Assembly: GCF_003991875.1 (NCBI RefSeq)
Contig: NZ_CP031423.1
Span: 1,364,001 to 1,428,000 of the forward strand
DNA: 64,000 nucleotides
DNA from: Microbacterium lemovicicum
GTDB lineage: Bacteria > Actinomycetota > Actinomycetes > Actinomycetales > Microbacteriaceae
Direction of reading: 5' to 3'
The position numbers and the translations under genes are program-made. This document shows positions 18,901-25,557 of the stretch, piece by piece. The notes beneath the pieces were generated by a model, which was given only the letters and a program-made list of their open reading frames with translations, searched no databases and was not told the origin of the DNA. Position 1 is the stretch's first letter, and each line of letters starts with the position of its first letter.

Positions 18901-19071
18901 AGGGGAGTGGTCGTCGCGACGGTCGTGCTGGACGCCTCGGCGAGAGGACGCTTCAGCGTGGCGCTGCCGTCGCTCGGGCGCGGTCTGCACCTCCTGCGGG
19001 CGACCTTCACCGGCACCGATCCGTACGAGGACTCGAGATCGCGGATCCCGTTCCCGCTGCTGGTGTACTGA
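12973..19071 (+). CDS. Secreted bifunctional alpha-amylase / pullulanase (amylopullulanase), 2032 aa
   Basis: A Sec signal peptide (basic start, LALSTSVLLALSSGLLAA core, AXA cleavage near residue 36) precedes an X25-type pullulanase-associated module (~46-135); a first GH13 alpha-amylase domain (~165-600) with nucleophile D421 in GFRIDTAKH, acid/base E457 in FGEVYD and D527 in GNHDMGR; an Ig-like linker; two more X25 modules (~843-935, ~945-1035); and a pullulanase-type GH13 domain with YNWGYDP (~1405), D1524 in GFRFDLM, E1561 in YGEGWNFGE and D1694 in VDAHDNET. A final ~95-residue Ig-like domain follows. All catalytic residues of both sites are present, so one extracellular chain should cut alpha-1,4 and alpha-1,6 links in starch or pullulan. 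No LPXTG or C-terminal membrane anchor is seen. GTG start after agggag. It is monocistronic. Confidence 0.95.
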   Translation: MSTTTAARTRRALALSTSVLLALSSGLLAAAPASAAPAAAAAEARSFALVGSLQSELGCSADWQPECDATELAPTDVAGRYAAEFDIPAGTWEYKVAADDGWDEAYGLDGGADDIPLVTAGPSRVRVVFDDELKRVGLELLSVRAGYDDGTDAALVADPVRQPGDGETFYFVMTDRFADGDTANNLGGLEGDRLTTGFDPTDKGFYQGGDLAGLRSRLDYIEDLGTSAIWLTPSFKNKPVQGTGDNVSAGYHGYWITDFTQIDPHLGTNAELEGLIADAHARGIKVYFDIITNHTADVISYAEGEYGYVPFADSPYTDASGAVVDIAAEAGTPGFPTFDPSTSFPYTPVVSEAERDIKVPAWLNDPTRYHNRGDTTYEGESTTYGDFSGLDDLMTEDPVVVDGFVDVYQDWVDLGIDGFRIDTAKHVNPEFWQTWSTEVLDYARDVAGKPDFFMFGEVYDADPSRLAPYVRDTDMNSVLDFSFQDKAKNYVIGGSPTVLSSLFAGDDYFTTADSSATALPTFLGNHDMGRIGFFLNGADDPVARDRLAHDLMFLSRGQPVVYYGDEQGFAGAGGDKDARQSLFATQTAEFAAQPLITGEQLGNVDRYDTDAPLYQHIATLSALRDAHPALDTGAQIERLADDGSGVYAFSRVDRDERVEYLVATNNSATDQTVDVPTLTADATFTPLYGAGTSFDTDGEAMAAVTIPALSAVVFTADGTVTAPDAAAELTMSIPAAGEALSGLVPVQADTGDSWRETSFSWRVAGGDDWTALGTAEDTTPRVFHDVSGLAAGTLVEYRAVSTDAAGHRSAASTYASVGNRVTFAPVPEDAAEPAPSEPQTPDVYGTVSVAGSLDSEAGCPGDWQPDCALVQMTDTDGIWTLTIRDLPAGEYAYKIATDNSWDVNFGAGGAPNGGDIAITHAGGAISFFFDPRTKGIRSTAEEDPILTLAGSFQSELGCPADWSPACLAAMMFDRDGDGVYQFTTDDLPTGRYETKVAHDLSWDVNYGADGGLNGADIGFDATAGEVLTFRYDLATHLLTITAGGGAQPLPGEGESRAHWVDAETLAWPAALAPVDDASDWWLHAASEAGLDLVSGVVTGGDDRIALTRVAGGLTEEQKARFPALADFIALHVEGADRAAVAEVLRGELAVVQRTGTGAAVAYTGVQIPGVLDDLYAAGVADVPLGVSFTRNTPTFRLWAPTARSAVLLTWDAGSTGDPQRHEATWDAASGVWTVDGARALTGDEYLWQVVVYAPTTGAIETNDVTDPASVALTPNSTRSVAVDIDDRRWQPRAWRKTAAPVIDRAVDRAIYELHIRDFSIGDETVPEEERGTYRAFTRDSAGTAQLRQLADAGINTVHLLPSFDIATIEEDRALQQEPACDLASFAPDSAEQQACVGAVADADGYNWGYDPFHFSAPEGSYAVDADGGARVSEFREMVGALHGMGLQVVLDQVFNHTAESGQGARSVLDRVVPGYYQRLNAAGAVETSTCCQNVATEHEVAQKLMVDSVVLWARHYHVDGFRFDLMGHHSKANMLAIRAALDELTLARDGVDGKKIYLYGEGWNFGEVADDALFEQARQGNLGGTGIGTFSDRLRDAVHGGSPVDSGSTYQQGFGTGLATDPNGKDGRPADQALADLGHDTDLVKLGLAGNLRDFSFTTSDGTVRSGSELDYNGQAAGYADQPDEIISYVDAHDNETLYDLSVFKLPVETSMADRVRMNTLQLATTALSQTPSFWHAGTELLRSKSLDRNSFNSGDWFNRIDWTGQSSTFGSGLPPAADNEEKWADMAPLLADPALTPGPADIAQAEASALDLLRLRQEVPLLRLGSADLIDQKVSFPGGGTDAAPGVVVMLVDDLVGADTDAGLDGALVVFNSSPDAVTQAVPALAGRGFALAGAQASGSDAVVKTTTWDATTGTVTVPGRSVAVLVDAQTTPVETSIFAAPSRLIAKAGTPVSMVGAVFAADGSAPTGTVTVSDRGVVVATVVLDASARGRFSVALPSLGRGLHLLRATFTGTDPYEDSRSRIPFPLLVY

Positions 19072-19096
19072 CCGGGGCGTCTCGACTCGCTGCGCC

Positions 19097-19130
19097 CGCT
19101 CGACGACCGGCATGCCCCGGTCGTCGAGCG
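19097..19130. repeat. REP-like inverted repeat / possible terminator
   Basis: CGCTCGACGACCGG (19097-19110) and its exact complement CCGGTCGTCGAGCG (19117-19130) flank a 6-nt loop 26 bp after the amylopullulanase stop. It can form a strong hairpin without a T-run. Such gtcgtcgag palindromes recur in Microbacterium intergenic regions, so it may be a REP element, a terminator, or both. Confidence 0.6.
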
Positions 19131-19262
19131 AGGGACGGGGCGACGCGCGGCCGACACCTGTGCGGCGACCCGAAATGCTGGCAATCCCGGCCTCGAGGCG
19201 GGTGCGCGCGCGGCGGGTGATTACGGTGGGAGGCTGCACCGCAGGCCACCCGAGGAGTCCCG

Positions 19263-20348
19263 TTGACCACCCCCGTCCCCACCGTCCGAGATCGCCGTCG
19301 CTGGGCGCAGTACCTCGTCAACGAGCGTGCTGAGGCCCTCGTCTACCGGCAGCTCGCCACCCGGCGCGAGGGGGAGGAGCGCGAGATCCTCCTGGCCCTC
19401 GCCGACGCCGAGGGGCGGCACGAGTCGCACTGGCTCGACCTGCTCGGCGGGGAGCCCGGTCGGCTTCCGCGGCCCGACCTCGGCACGCGTCTGCTCGGCT
19501 GGATGGCGACGCGCTTCGGATCGATCTTCGTGCTGGCCCTCGCGCAGAACGCGGAGGGGCGGTCGCCGTACGGCGACGAGCCGTTCGCGCCCGCCGTGAT
19601 GGCGGCCGACGAGAAGATCCACCGCGAGGTCGTGCGCGAGCTCGCGGCGCGGGGGCGTCGACGGCTCTCCGGCACGTTCCGCGCGGCCGTCTTCGGTGCG
19701 AACGACGGCCTCGTCTCCAATCTCGCGCTGGTGCTCGGTATCGGCGCGACCGGAGTGGCGCCGCAGTTCGTGCTCTTCAGCGGCGTGGCGGGGCTCCTGG
19801 CGGGCGCCCTGTCCATGGGCGCGGGCGAGTTCGTCTCGGTGCGCTCGCAGCGCGAGCTGCTCGAGGCCACCGAGCCGAGCGACTACGCCGACGAGGCGCT
19901 GCCGCATCTCGATCTCGATGCCAACGAGCTCGCACTCGTCTACCGCGCTCGCGGCATGGCGGAGGCCGACGCCCTCGTGCAGGCTCGACGCACCCTCGCG
20001 GTCGTCCAGTCACCGGGGCAGCCGGCGACCGGACCGATCGTGGTGGCGACGCCGGCCTCCCACGACGTCATCGGCAGCGCGTGGGGCGCGGCGCTGTCGA
20101 GTTTCCTCTTCTTCGCCTCGGGCGCGATCATCCCGGTGCTGCCGTGGCTGCTGGGCCTGTCGGGGCTGTCGGCGGTGATCCTCGCCCTGGCCCTCGTGGG
20201 CGTCGCCCTGCTCACCACCGGGGCCATGGTGGGCCTCCTGTCGGGCGCCCCGCCGTTCCGCCGCGCGCTGCGGCAGCTGCTGATCGGCTTCGGCGCCGCG
20301 GCGGTCACCTACCTGCTCGGCCTGCTCTTCGGCGTGTCGGCCGGCTGA
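19263..20348 (+). CDS. VIT1/CCC1-family iron/manganese transporter with N-terminal ferritin-like domain
   Basis: 361 residues. The first ~140 form a rubrerythrin/ferritin-like helical domain with possible metal ligands (NERAEALVYRQLA, ADAEGRHESHW). The rest is a VIT1/CCC1 domain beginning FGANDGLVSNLALVLGI and SMGAGEFVSVRSQRELLE, the diagnostic cytoplasmic metal-binding region, with about five transmembrane helices. Plant and yeast relatives move Fe2+ or Mn2+ out of the cytosol into the vacuole; here export from the cytoplasm is inferred, with the soluble domain perhaps binding iron before transport. TTG start preceded by gagga. A bidirectional terminator follows. Confidence 0.92.
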   Translation: MTTPVPTVRDRRRWAQYLVNERAEALVYRQLATRREGEEREILLALADAEGRHESHWLDLLGGEPGRLPRPDLGTRLLGWMATRFGSIFVLALAQNAEGRSPYGDEPFAPAVMAADEKIHREVVRELAARGRRRLSGTFRAAVFGANDGLVSNLALVLGIGATGVAPQFVLFSGVAGLLAGALSMGAGEFVSVRSQRELLEATEPSDYADEALPHLDLDANELALVYRARGMAEADALVQARRTLAVVQSPGQPATGPIVVATPASHDVIGSAWGAALSSFLFFASGAIIPVLPWLLGLSGLSAVILALALVGVALLTTGAMVGLLSGAPPFRRALRQLLIGFGAAAVTYLLGLLFGVSAG

Positions 20349-20374
20349 TACACGAGGTCGTCCGGAGAAACAGG

Positions 20375-20399
20375 AAAGGCCCCCTGATCGGGGGCCTTT
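20375..20399. terminator. Bidirectional intrinsic terminator
   Basis: AAAGGCCCCC (20375-20384) and GGGGGCCTTT (20390-20399) form a perfect 10-bp stem around TGATC. It lies after the VIT1 gene on the plus strand and after tRNA-Leu on the minus strand, with short T-rich ends on both sides. Confidence 0.85.
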
Positions 20400-20405
20400 C
20401 TTCTG

Positions 20406-20490
20406 TGCGCGAGGGGGGACTTGAACCCCCACGCCCTATCCGGGCACTAGCACCTCAAGCTAGCGCGTCTACCTATTCCGCCACCCGCGC
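20406..20490 (-). tRNA. tRNA-Leu (anticodon GAG)
   Basis: An 85-nt class II tRNA on the minus strand. The acceptor stem GCGCGGG pairs with CUCGCGC (one G-U). The anticodon stem CUAGC/GCUAG encloses UUGAGGU, giving anticodon GAG for CUC/CUU. A long variable arm and the T-arm GGGGG-UUCAAGU-CCCCC follow. CCA is not encoded. The class II variable arm fits leucine. Confidence 0.95.
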
Positions 20491-20597
20491 AAGGTGTCGA
20501 AGCTGTCACCAGCCGAGGAACGACGTTACCACGTTTCCTCAGACGCCTGGAATCGAGGCCGCCCTCCGGCCTGTCGGGCGCGACGGCATCCGGCCGG

Positions 20598-20603
20598 TAG
20601 CCT
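20598..20603 (+). promoter_or_regulatory. Putative -10 element (TAGCCT)
   Basis: TAGCCT lies 7 nt before ATG 20611 with no ribosome site between, again consistent with a leaderless transcript. Confidence 0.45.
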
Positions 20604-20610
20604 GGTCGCC

Positions 20611-21939
20611 ATGGCCCCGCTCGACACGTCCGTTCCGGCGCGCCCGGACGAACCGCAGCTGAGCGAGGTCGCCGAGCTCGCCCGCGATCTCATCCGCATC
20701 GACACGTCCAACTTCGGCGGCGGCCGCTCGAACGGGGAGCGGGAGGCAGCCGAGTACGTCGGCGCCTACCTGACCGGTCTGGGCCTCTCGCCGCAGTACT
20801 ACGAGCCGATCCCGCGCCGCACGAACGTCCTCGCCCGCGTGCCCGGGCGCGACCGCTCGCTGCCCGCCCTCGTGGTGCACGGCCACCTCGACGTCGTCCC
20901 GGCGATCGCGGAGGATTGGAGCGTCGATCCGTTCGGCGGCGTCGTGCGCGACGGCATGCTGTGGGGCCGGGGCGCGGTCGACATGAAGAACATGGACGCG
21001 ATGATCCTCACCGCGGTCGGCGACATCCTGCGGGCGGGGGAGCAGCCGGCGCGCGACCTCGTGCTGGCGTTCTTCGCCGACGAGGAGAACGGCGGTGTCG
21101 AGGGCTCTGCGCTCGTCGTGCAGGACCACCCGGAGTGGTTCGCCGGCGCGACCGAGGCCATCAGCGAGGTCGGCGGCTACTCCATCGCGGTGGGCGACCG
21201 CCGCGCCTACCTGCTGCAGGTGGGGGAGAAGGCGCTGATGTGGATCACGCTCGTCGCGCGCGGTCGCGCCGGCCACGGCAGCCGCTTCCACCCCGACAAC
21301 GCCGTCACGCGCCTCGCCGAGGCCGTGGCCGCCCTCGGACGCACGGAGTGGCCGATCGCGCTCACGTCCACCACCCGCGCCCTGCTCGGACACCTCGCCG
21401 ACCTGTCCGGCATCGGCGACGCCGACCCCGACGTGCTCGCCGACACGACGGGCGCGGCATCCGCGTTCATCCGCTCCACCCTGCGCACCACCGCCAATCC
21501 CACGGGGCTCACCGCCGGCTACAAGCACAACGTCATCCCCGACCGCGCGGAGGCCCTCATCGACGTCCGGGTGCTGCCGGGCACCGAAGACGCCGTGCTG
21601 GCCGACATCCAGCGCATCGTGGGCGACGACATCGCGATCGAGACGGTCATGCGCGACATCGGCATGGAGGTGCCCTTCGAGGGCGGCCTCGTCGACGCGA
21701 TGGTCGCCTCGCTCGGACGCGCCGACCCCGGCGTGCCCGTCATCCCGTACCTCCTGGGCGCCGGGACCGACAACAAGGCGCTGTCGCGGCTGGGCATCGC
21801 CGGCTACGGCTTCGCCCCTCTCCGGCTTCCGGCCGACCTCGACTTCACCGGCATGTTCCACGGCGTCGACGAGCGCGTCCCCCTGGACGCCCTCGACTTC
21901 GGGCACGACGTGCTGGTCGACCTGCTCCGCACATACTGA
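20611..21939 (+). CDS. M20/M25/M40-family metallopeptidase
   Basis: A 442-residue M20-type zinc hydrolase. Metal and catalytic motifs: VVHGHLDVVP (His ligand and Asp), WGRGAVDMKNMDAM (bridging Asp), FADEENGG (general base Glu and ligand Glu), AISEVGG, and near the end LLGAGTDNKALSRLG with FHGVDERVP. The dimerisation/lid domain starts near LVARGRAGHGS. The family cleaves dipeptides or N-acyl amino acids; M20 proteins of this subgroup are often called dipeptidases, but the substrate is not shown. ATG 20611 is chosen over the open frame from 20494 because the domain begins directly after it and TAGCCT lies 7 nt upstream. Confidence 0.92.
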   Translation: MAPLDTSVPARPDEPQLSEVAELARDLIRIDTSNFGGGRSNGEREAAEYVGAYLTGLGLSPQYYEPIPRRTNVLARVPGRDRSLPALVVHGHLDVVPAIAEDWSVDPFGGVVRDGMLWGRGAVDMKNMDAMILTAVGDILRAGEQPARDLVLAFFADEENGGVEGSALVVQDHPEWFAGATEAISEVGGYSIAVGDRRAYLLQVGEKALMWITLVARGRAGHGSRFHPDNAVTRLAEAVAALGRTEWPIALTSTTRALLGHLADLSGIGDADPDVLADTTGAASAFIRSTLRTTANPTGLTAGYKHNVIPDRAEALIDVRVLPGTEDAVLADIQRIVGDDIAIETVMRDIGMEVPFEGGLVDAMVASLGRADPGVPVIPYLLGAGTDNKALSRLGIAGYGFAPLRLPADLDFTGMFHGVDERVPLDALDFGHDVLVDLLRTY

Positions 21940-21996
21940 CCGGAGGAGTCGGATGCCGCGGCATCCCCCTCTCCGCTTCTCCACCGAAAGGCGCTC

Positions 21997-22818
21997 ATGC
22001 TCATCGAGGCCATCATCCTGGGACTCGTCCAGGGACTGACCGAGTTCCTCCCGGTCTCCTCCAGTGCCCACCTGCGGATCGTCGGCGCCCTCATGCCGGC
22101 CGCGCAGGACCCCGGCGCCGCCTTCACCGCGATCACGCAGATCGGCACCGAGGCGGCCGTGGTCGTCTTCTTCTGGCGCGACATCGTGCGCATCATCGGA
22201 CGCTGGTTCCGCTCGCTCGCCGGTCGCGTGCCGCGCAACGATCCGGACGCCCGCATGGGGTGGCTCATCATCGTCGGCTCGATCCCCATCGTCGTCCTCG
22301 GCCTGCTGTTCCAGGACCAGATCGAGACGACCTTCCGCTCGCTGTGGCTCGTCGCGGCCATGCTGATCCTCTTCGGCGTGCTGCTCGGGATCGCGGACAT
22401 GGTGGGCGCGAAGAAGCGCAAGCTGAACGAGATCAACATCGGGCAGGGCGCCGTCTTCGGGTTCGCCCAGGCGCTCGCCCTCGTCCCGGGCGTCTCGCGC
22501 TCGGGCGGCACGATCACCGCCGGCCTGTTCATGGGCTTCGAGCGCGCGGCCGCGGCGCGGTACGCGTTCCTGCTGGCGATCCCCGCCGTCTTCGGCAGCG
22601 GCTTCTACCAGCTGTTCAAGAGCATGGACGAGCCGGGCGTGTTCAGCCTCGGCGAGACGGCGCTGGCGACCGGCATCGCCTTCGTCGTCGGGCTCGCCGT
22701 GATCGCCTTCTTCATGAGCTACATCTCGAGGCGCAGCTTCCTGCCGTTCGTGATCTACCGCGTGGCGCTGGGCGCCCTGGTGATGGTGCTCCTGGCGACC
22801 GGCGTCATCGCGGCGTGA
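21997..22818 (+). CDS. uppP: Undecaprenyl-diphosphatase UppP (BacA)
   Basis: A 273-residue polytopic membrane protein with both UppP signatures: [14 protein letters not shown] near residue 12 and [13 protein letters not shown] near residue 165, which together form the active site at the membrane. It dephosphorylates undecaprenyl pyrophosphate to recycle the lipid carrier for peptidoglycan and wall polymers; overproduction is known to give bacitracin resistance. The ATG follows gaaagg. It is convergent to the PAC2 gene, 25 bp away, and 57 bp after the M20 peptidase gene, so it may share that transcript. Confidence 0.97.
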   Translation: MLIEAIILGLVQGLTEFLPVSSSAHLRIVGALMPAAQDPGAAFTAITQIGTEAAVVVFFWRDIVRIIGRWFRSLAGRVPRNDPDARMGWLIIVGSIPIVVLGLLFQDQIETTFRSLWLVAAMLILFGVLLGIADMVGAKKRKLNEINIGQGAVFGFAQALALVPGVSRSGGTITAGLFMGFERAAAARYAFLLAIPAVFGSGFYQLFKSMDEPGVFSLGETALATGIAFVVGLAVIAFFMSYISRRSFLPFVIYRVALGALVMVLLATGVIAA

Positions 22819-22843
22819 GCGCGGGCTGATCCGGGCCGATCGG

Positions 22844-23716
22844 TCAGCGGCGCGGGTCGTCGCGGTCGCGGCCGGGCTTGGTCGGACCCTCGCCGCCGCC
22901 GCGCCGCAGGTAGCGCTCGAACTCCTGCGCGATGGCGTCGCCGGACGCCTCGGGCGAGTCCCAGGTGTCGCGGGTGCGCTCGAGCTGGCGGATGTACTCC
23001 GTCATCTCCTCGTCGTCTGCCGCGGCGGCGTCGATCGACGCCTCCCACGCGGCCGACTCGGTGGCGAGCTGCGCGCGCGGCACCTGCGCGCCGGTGAGGT
23101 CCTCGAGGCGGTCGAGGAGGGCCAGGGTCGCCTTCGGCGACGGGGTGTGGCCGGCCACGTAGTGCGGCACGCTCGCCCACAGCGACGCCGCGGGGATGCC
23201 GGCGGCGTCGGCCGCGGCGCCGAGCACGCTCAGGATGCCGACGGGACCCTCGTACGAGCTGCGCTCGATGTCGAGCGTCGTGCGCAGCTGCTCGTTGTCG
23301 CTGCCGGAGAAGATCGAGATGGGGCGCGTGTGGGGCACGTCGGACATCATCGAGCCCAGGGCCACCATGCCCGTGATGTCCTCGCGGAGGGCCACATCGA
23401 TGAACTCCGTCGCGAACGCCTGCCATGCCCGGGCCGGCTCCACGCCGGCGAGCAGCCACAGCTGCGTGCCGCGGAGCGAGGTGGTGGGGCGGTACAGGGT
23501 CGCCTCGGGCCAGCGGATGACCCGCGCGCCCTCGCCGTCGGTGGAGATCTGCGGACGCGTGTACTGGTAGTCGAAGTACAGCTCGGGGTCGACGGAGAAC
23601 ACCGGCTCGTACGATCCCTGCTCCCGCAGCAGGGAGACGGCGGCGGAGGCGGCCTCCCCGGCGTCGTTCCAGCCGTCGAACGCGACGACCACCACTCGGC
23701 GTCCCAGTCCTTCCAC
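22844..23716 (-). CDS. PAC2-family (proteasome assembly chaperone-like) protein
   Basis: A 290-residue PAC2/DUF75 protein, recognised by VVVVAFDGWNDAGEAASAAV at the start, PELYFDYQYTRP, WLLAGVEPARAWQAF, and the VPHYVAGHTPSPKATLALL block. Eukaryotic PAC2 helps assemble the 20S proteasome; actinobacterial homologues have no settled role, and no proteasome subunit gene is seen in this window. The frame is open far upstream, but GTG 23716 follows gaggggg by a few bases and the domain starts there. TATCCT at 23750-23755 is a likely -10. The last ~40 residues are charged and probably disordered. Confidence 0.9.
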   Translation of the reverse strand: MEGLGRRVVVVAFDGWNDAGEAASAAVSLLREQGSYEPVFSVDPELYFDYQYTRPQISTDGEGARVIRWPEATLYRPTTSLRGTQLWLLAGVEPARAWQAFATEFIDVALREDITGMVALGSMMSDVPHTRPISIFSGSDNEQLRTTLDIERSSYEGPVGILSVLGAAADAAGIPAASLWASVPHYVAGHTPSPKATLALLDRLEDLTGAQVPRAQLATESAAWEASIDAAAADDEEMTEYIRQLERTRDTWDSPEASGDAIAQEFERYLRRGGGEGPTKPGRDRDDPRR

Positions 23717-23749
23717 GCGACCCCCTCTGACCGTCCGGCGATTCGTTCC

Positions 23750-23755
23750 AGGATA
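23750..23755 (-). promoter_or_regulatory. Putative -10 element (TATCCT) for the PAC2 gene
   Basis: TATCCT on the minus strand would start a transcript near 23743 and leave a ~27-nt leader carrying the gaggggg ribosome site before GTG 23716. It is a leadered counter-example to the leaderless genes nearby. Confidence 0.4.
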
Positions 23756-23800
23756 GGCGCACCGGGCTCCCGTCGGGTCAGCCGCCCCGGGGGCGCTGGG

Positions 23801-23806
23801 TAGCAT
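23801..23806 (+). promoter_or_regulatory. Putative -10 element (TAGCAT) of a leaderless promoter
   Basis: TAGCAT is followed by 6 nt and the GTG start at 23813; no ribosome site is present. Confidence 0.5.
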
Positions 23807-23812
23807 GGACCG

Positions 23813-24499
23813 GTGCAACGAAACCCTGTTCCCGCCGCGGTCCTGTGGGACATGGACGGCACCCTGGTCGACACCGAGCCCTACTGGATGGCGGCCGAGA
23901 CGCCCCTCGTCGAGGAGTTCGGCGGCACATGGACGCACGAGCAGGCGCTCGACCTCGTCGGTCGCGGGCTCGAGGATTCGGCGCGCATCTTCCAGGCCGC
24001 CGGAGTGCGGATGTCGGTGCCGGAGATCATCGACCGGCTGACGGACGACGTGATGGCGAGCCTCGCCGCCGACGGCGTGCCGTTCCGCCCCGGAGCCCGG
24101 GAGCTCCTCGCCGAACTGAGGGCCGCCGGCATCAAGACCGCTCTGGTCACGATGTCGATGGGCCGGATGGCGCGCAGCGTCGTGGACCTCATCGACTTCG
24201 ACGCGTTCGACGTCGTGATCGCGGGCGACGACGCCACCCGCCCGAAGCCGTTCCCCGACCCCTACCTCCAGGCGTGCGAGCTGCTGGGCGTCGACCCCGC
24301 CGACACCGTCGCGATCGAGGACTCGCCCAACGGCCTGCTCTCCGCGGTGGCCTCGGGCGCGTCCGTCATCGGGGTGCCCCACATGGTGCCGCTCGAAGGG
24401 ACGGGCGCCGCGGCGCTCTGGCCGACCCTGGCCGGTCGCGGTGTCGCGGACATCGCCGAGGTCCACGCAGGTCGCACCACCGCCGGGAGCGTGCGATGA
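23813..24499 (+). CDS. HAD-family hydrolase (beta-phosphoglucomutase-like phosphatase)
   Basis: A 228-residue HAD phosphatase: motif I LWDMDGTLVD (nucleophile and acid Asp), motif II in ALVTMSMG, motif III lysine in ATRPKPFPDPY, motif IV IEDSPNG. The helical cap between motif I and residue ~85 makes it subfamily I, like PgmB or phosphoglycolate phosphatase. It should hydrolyse or transfer a small phosphoester; the substrate is unassigned. Its GTG start sits 6 nt after TAGCAT, and its stop overlaps the start of trmI (ATGA), so the two are translationally coupled. Confidence 0.92.
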   Translation: MQRNPVPAAVLWDMDGTLVDTEPYWMAAETPLVEEFGGTWTHEQALDLVGRGLEDSARIFQAAGVRMSVPEIIDRLTDDVMASLAADGVPFRPGARELLAELRAAGIKTALVTMSMGRMARSVVDLIDFDAFDVVIAGDDATRPKPFPDPYLQACELLGVDPADTVAIEDSPNGLLSAVASGASVIGVPHMVPLEGTGAAALWPTLAGRGVADIAEVHAGRTTAGSVR

Positions 24500-25548
24500 G
24501 CGACGACATGCGGCCCAGCGGTCCCTTCCGCTTCGGCGACCGCGTGCAGCTCACCGGGCCGAAGGCGCGCTTGCACACGATCACCCTCCGCGAGCGCGGC
24601 GAGATGCACACGCACCACGGCGTGCTGCGCCACGAGGACCTCGTCGGTCTGCCCGACGGCTCCATCGTCACCGGCAGCGGAGGCCACGAGTACCTCGCCC
24701 TCCGTCCGCTGCTGCGCGACTTCGTCATGTCGATGCCGCGCGGAGCGGCCATCGTCTACCCCAAGGACGCGGCGCAGATCCTTGCGCAGGCTGACGTGTT
24801 CCCAGGCGCTGTCGTCGTGGAGGCGGGCGTCGGCTCGGGCGCGCTGTCGCTGTGGCTGCTGCGGGCGATCGGCGCGGAAGGCCGGCTCATCTCGTTCGAG
24901 CGCCGCGAGGAGTTCGCCGAGGTGGCCGTCGCCAACGTCGAGACCTTCCTCGGCGCCCCGCCCGCGAACTGGACGGTGCAGGTCGGCGACCTCGTCGAGG
25001 AGCTTCCGGGCGCGGTGGCCGCGGCATCCGTCGACCGCGTCGTGCTCGACATGCTCGCTCCCTGGGAGTGCATCGACGCGGTGGCCGACGCCCTCACGCC
25101 CGGCGGCGTCGTGCTCTGCTACGTCGCCACGGCCACGCAGCTCAGCCGCGTGGCGGAGTACATCCGCGGCACCGGGCTGTTCACCGACCCCGACGCGAGC
25201 GAGACGATGGTGCGCGGCTGGCACGTCGAGGGACTCGCCGTGCGCCCCGACCACCGCATGGTGGCCCACACCGGCTTCCTCCTCACCGCCCGCCGGCTCG
25301 CCCCCGGGGCCGTGCTGCCGGAGCAGAAGCGCCGCGCGTCGAAGTCGAGCTACGGCGACGAGGACGTGGAGCTGTGGACTCCGGGCGCCGTCGGCGACCG
25401 CGACATCACCGACAAGAACCTGCGCAAGCGCGTGCGCGAGGCGCAGCGGGCGGCGCAGGGCGCCCGGATGGCGTCCGCGTTCGGCGCGAGCGGCGACGAG
25501 GACGAGCCCGCCGACCTCCCGGAAGGCGACGACGCACCGCGCGTCTAG
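24496..25548 (+). CDS. trmI: tRNA (adenine-N1)-methyltransferase TrmI
   Basis: A 350-residue TrmI/Gcd14-type enzyme. The N-terminal beta domain (GDRVQLTGPKARLHTITL, HHGVLRHEDLVG) precedes a class I methyltransferase fold with VEAGVGSGALSLWLLRA binding S-adenosylmethionine, and VVLDMLAPWE. It makes m1A58 in the T-loop of tRNA as a tetramer. The C-terminal ~60 residues are charged and probably disordered. In many actinobacteria trmI is followed by proteasome ATPase, dop and pup; here the stop codon TAG itself forms part of the -10 element of the next gene. Confidence 0.93.
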   Translation: MSDDMRPSGPFRFGDRVQLTGPKARLHTITLRERGEMHTHHGVLRHEDLVGLPDGSIVTGSGGHEYLALRPLLRDFVMSMPRGAAIVYPKDAAQILAQADVFPGAVVVEAGVGSGALSLWLLRAIGAEGRLISFERREEFAEVAVANVETFLGAPPANWTVQVGDLVEELPGAVAAASVDRVVLDMLAPWECIDAVADALTPGGVVLCYVATATQLSRVAEYIRGTGLFTDPDASETMVRGWHVEGLAVRPDHRMVAHTGFLLTARRLAPGAVLPEQKRRASKSSYGDEDVELWTPGAVGDRDITDKNLRKRVREAQRAAQGARMASAFGASGDEDEPADLPEGDDAPRV

Positions 25549-25551
25549 ACT
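25546..25551 (+). promoter_or_regulatory. Putative -10 element (TAGACT) overlapping the trmI stop codon
   Basis: TAGACT begins with the trmI stop codon and ends 6 nt before the GTG start at 25558. No ribosome site exists, so a leaderless start of the FKBP-pafBC unit is likely. Confidence 0.55.
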
Positions 25552-25557
25552 GTTCCG

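Noticed and set aside
20539..22071. 510-residue minus-strand open frame over the M20 peptidase
   Set aside because: Antisense shadow of a gene with complete catalytic motifs; no start signal or domain.
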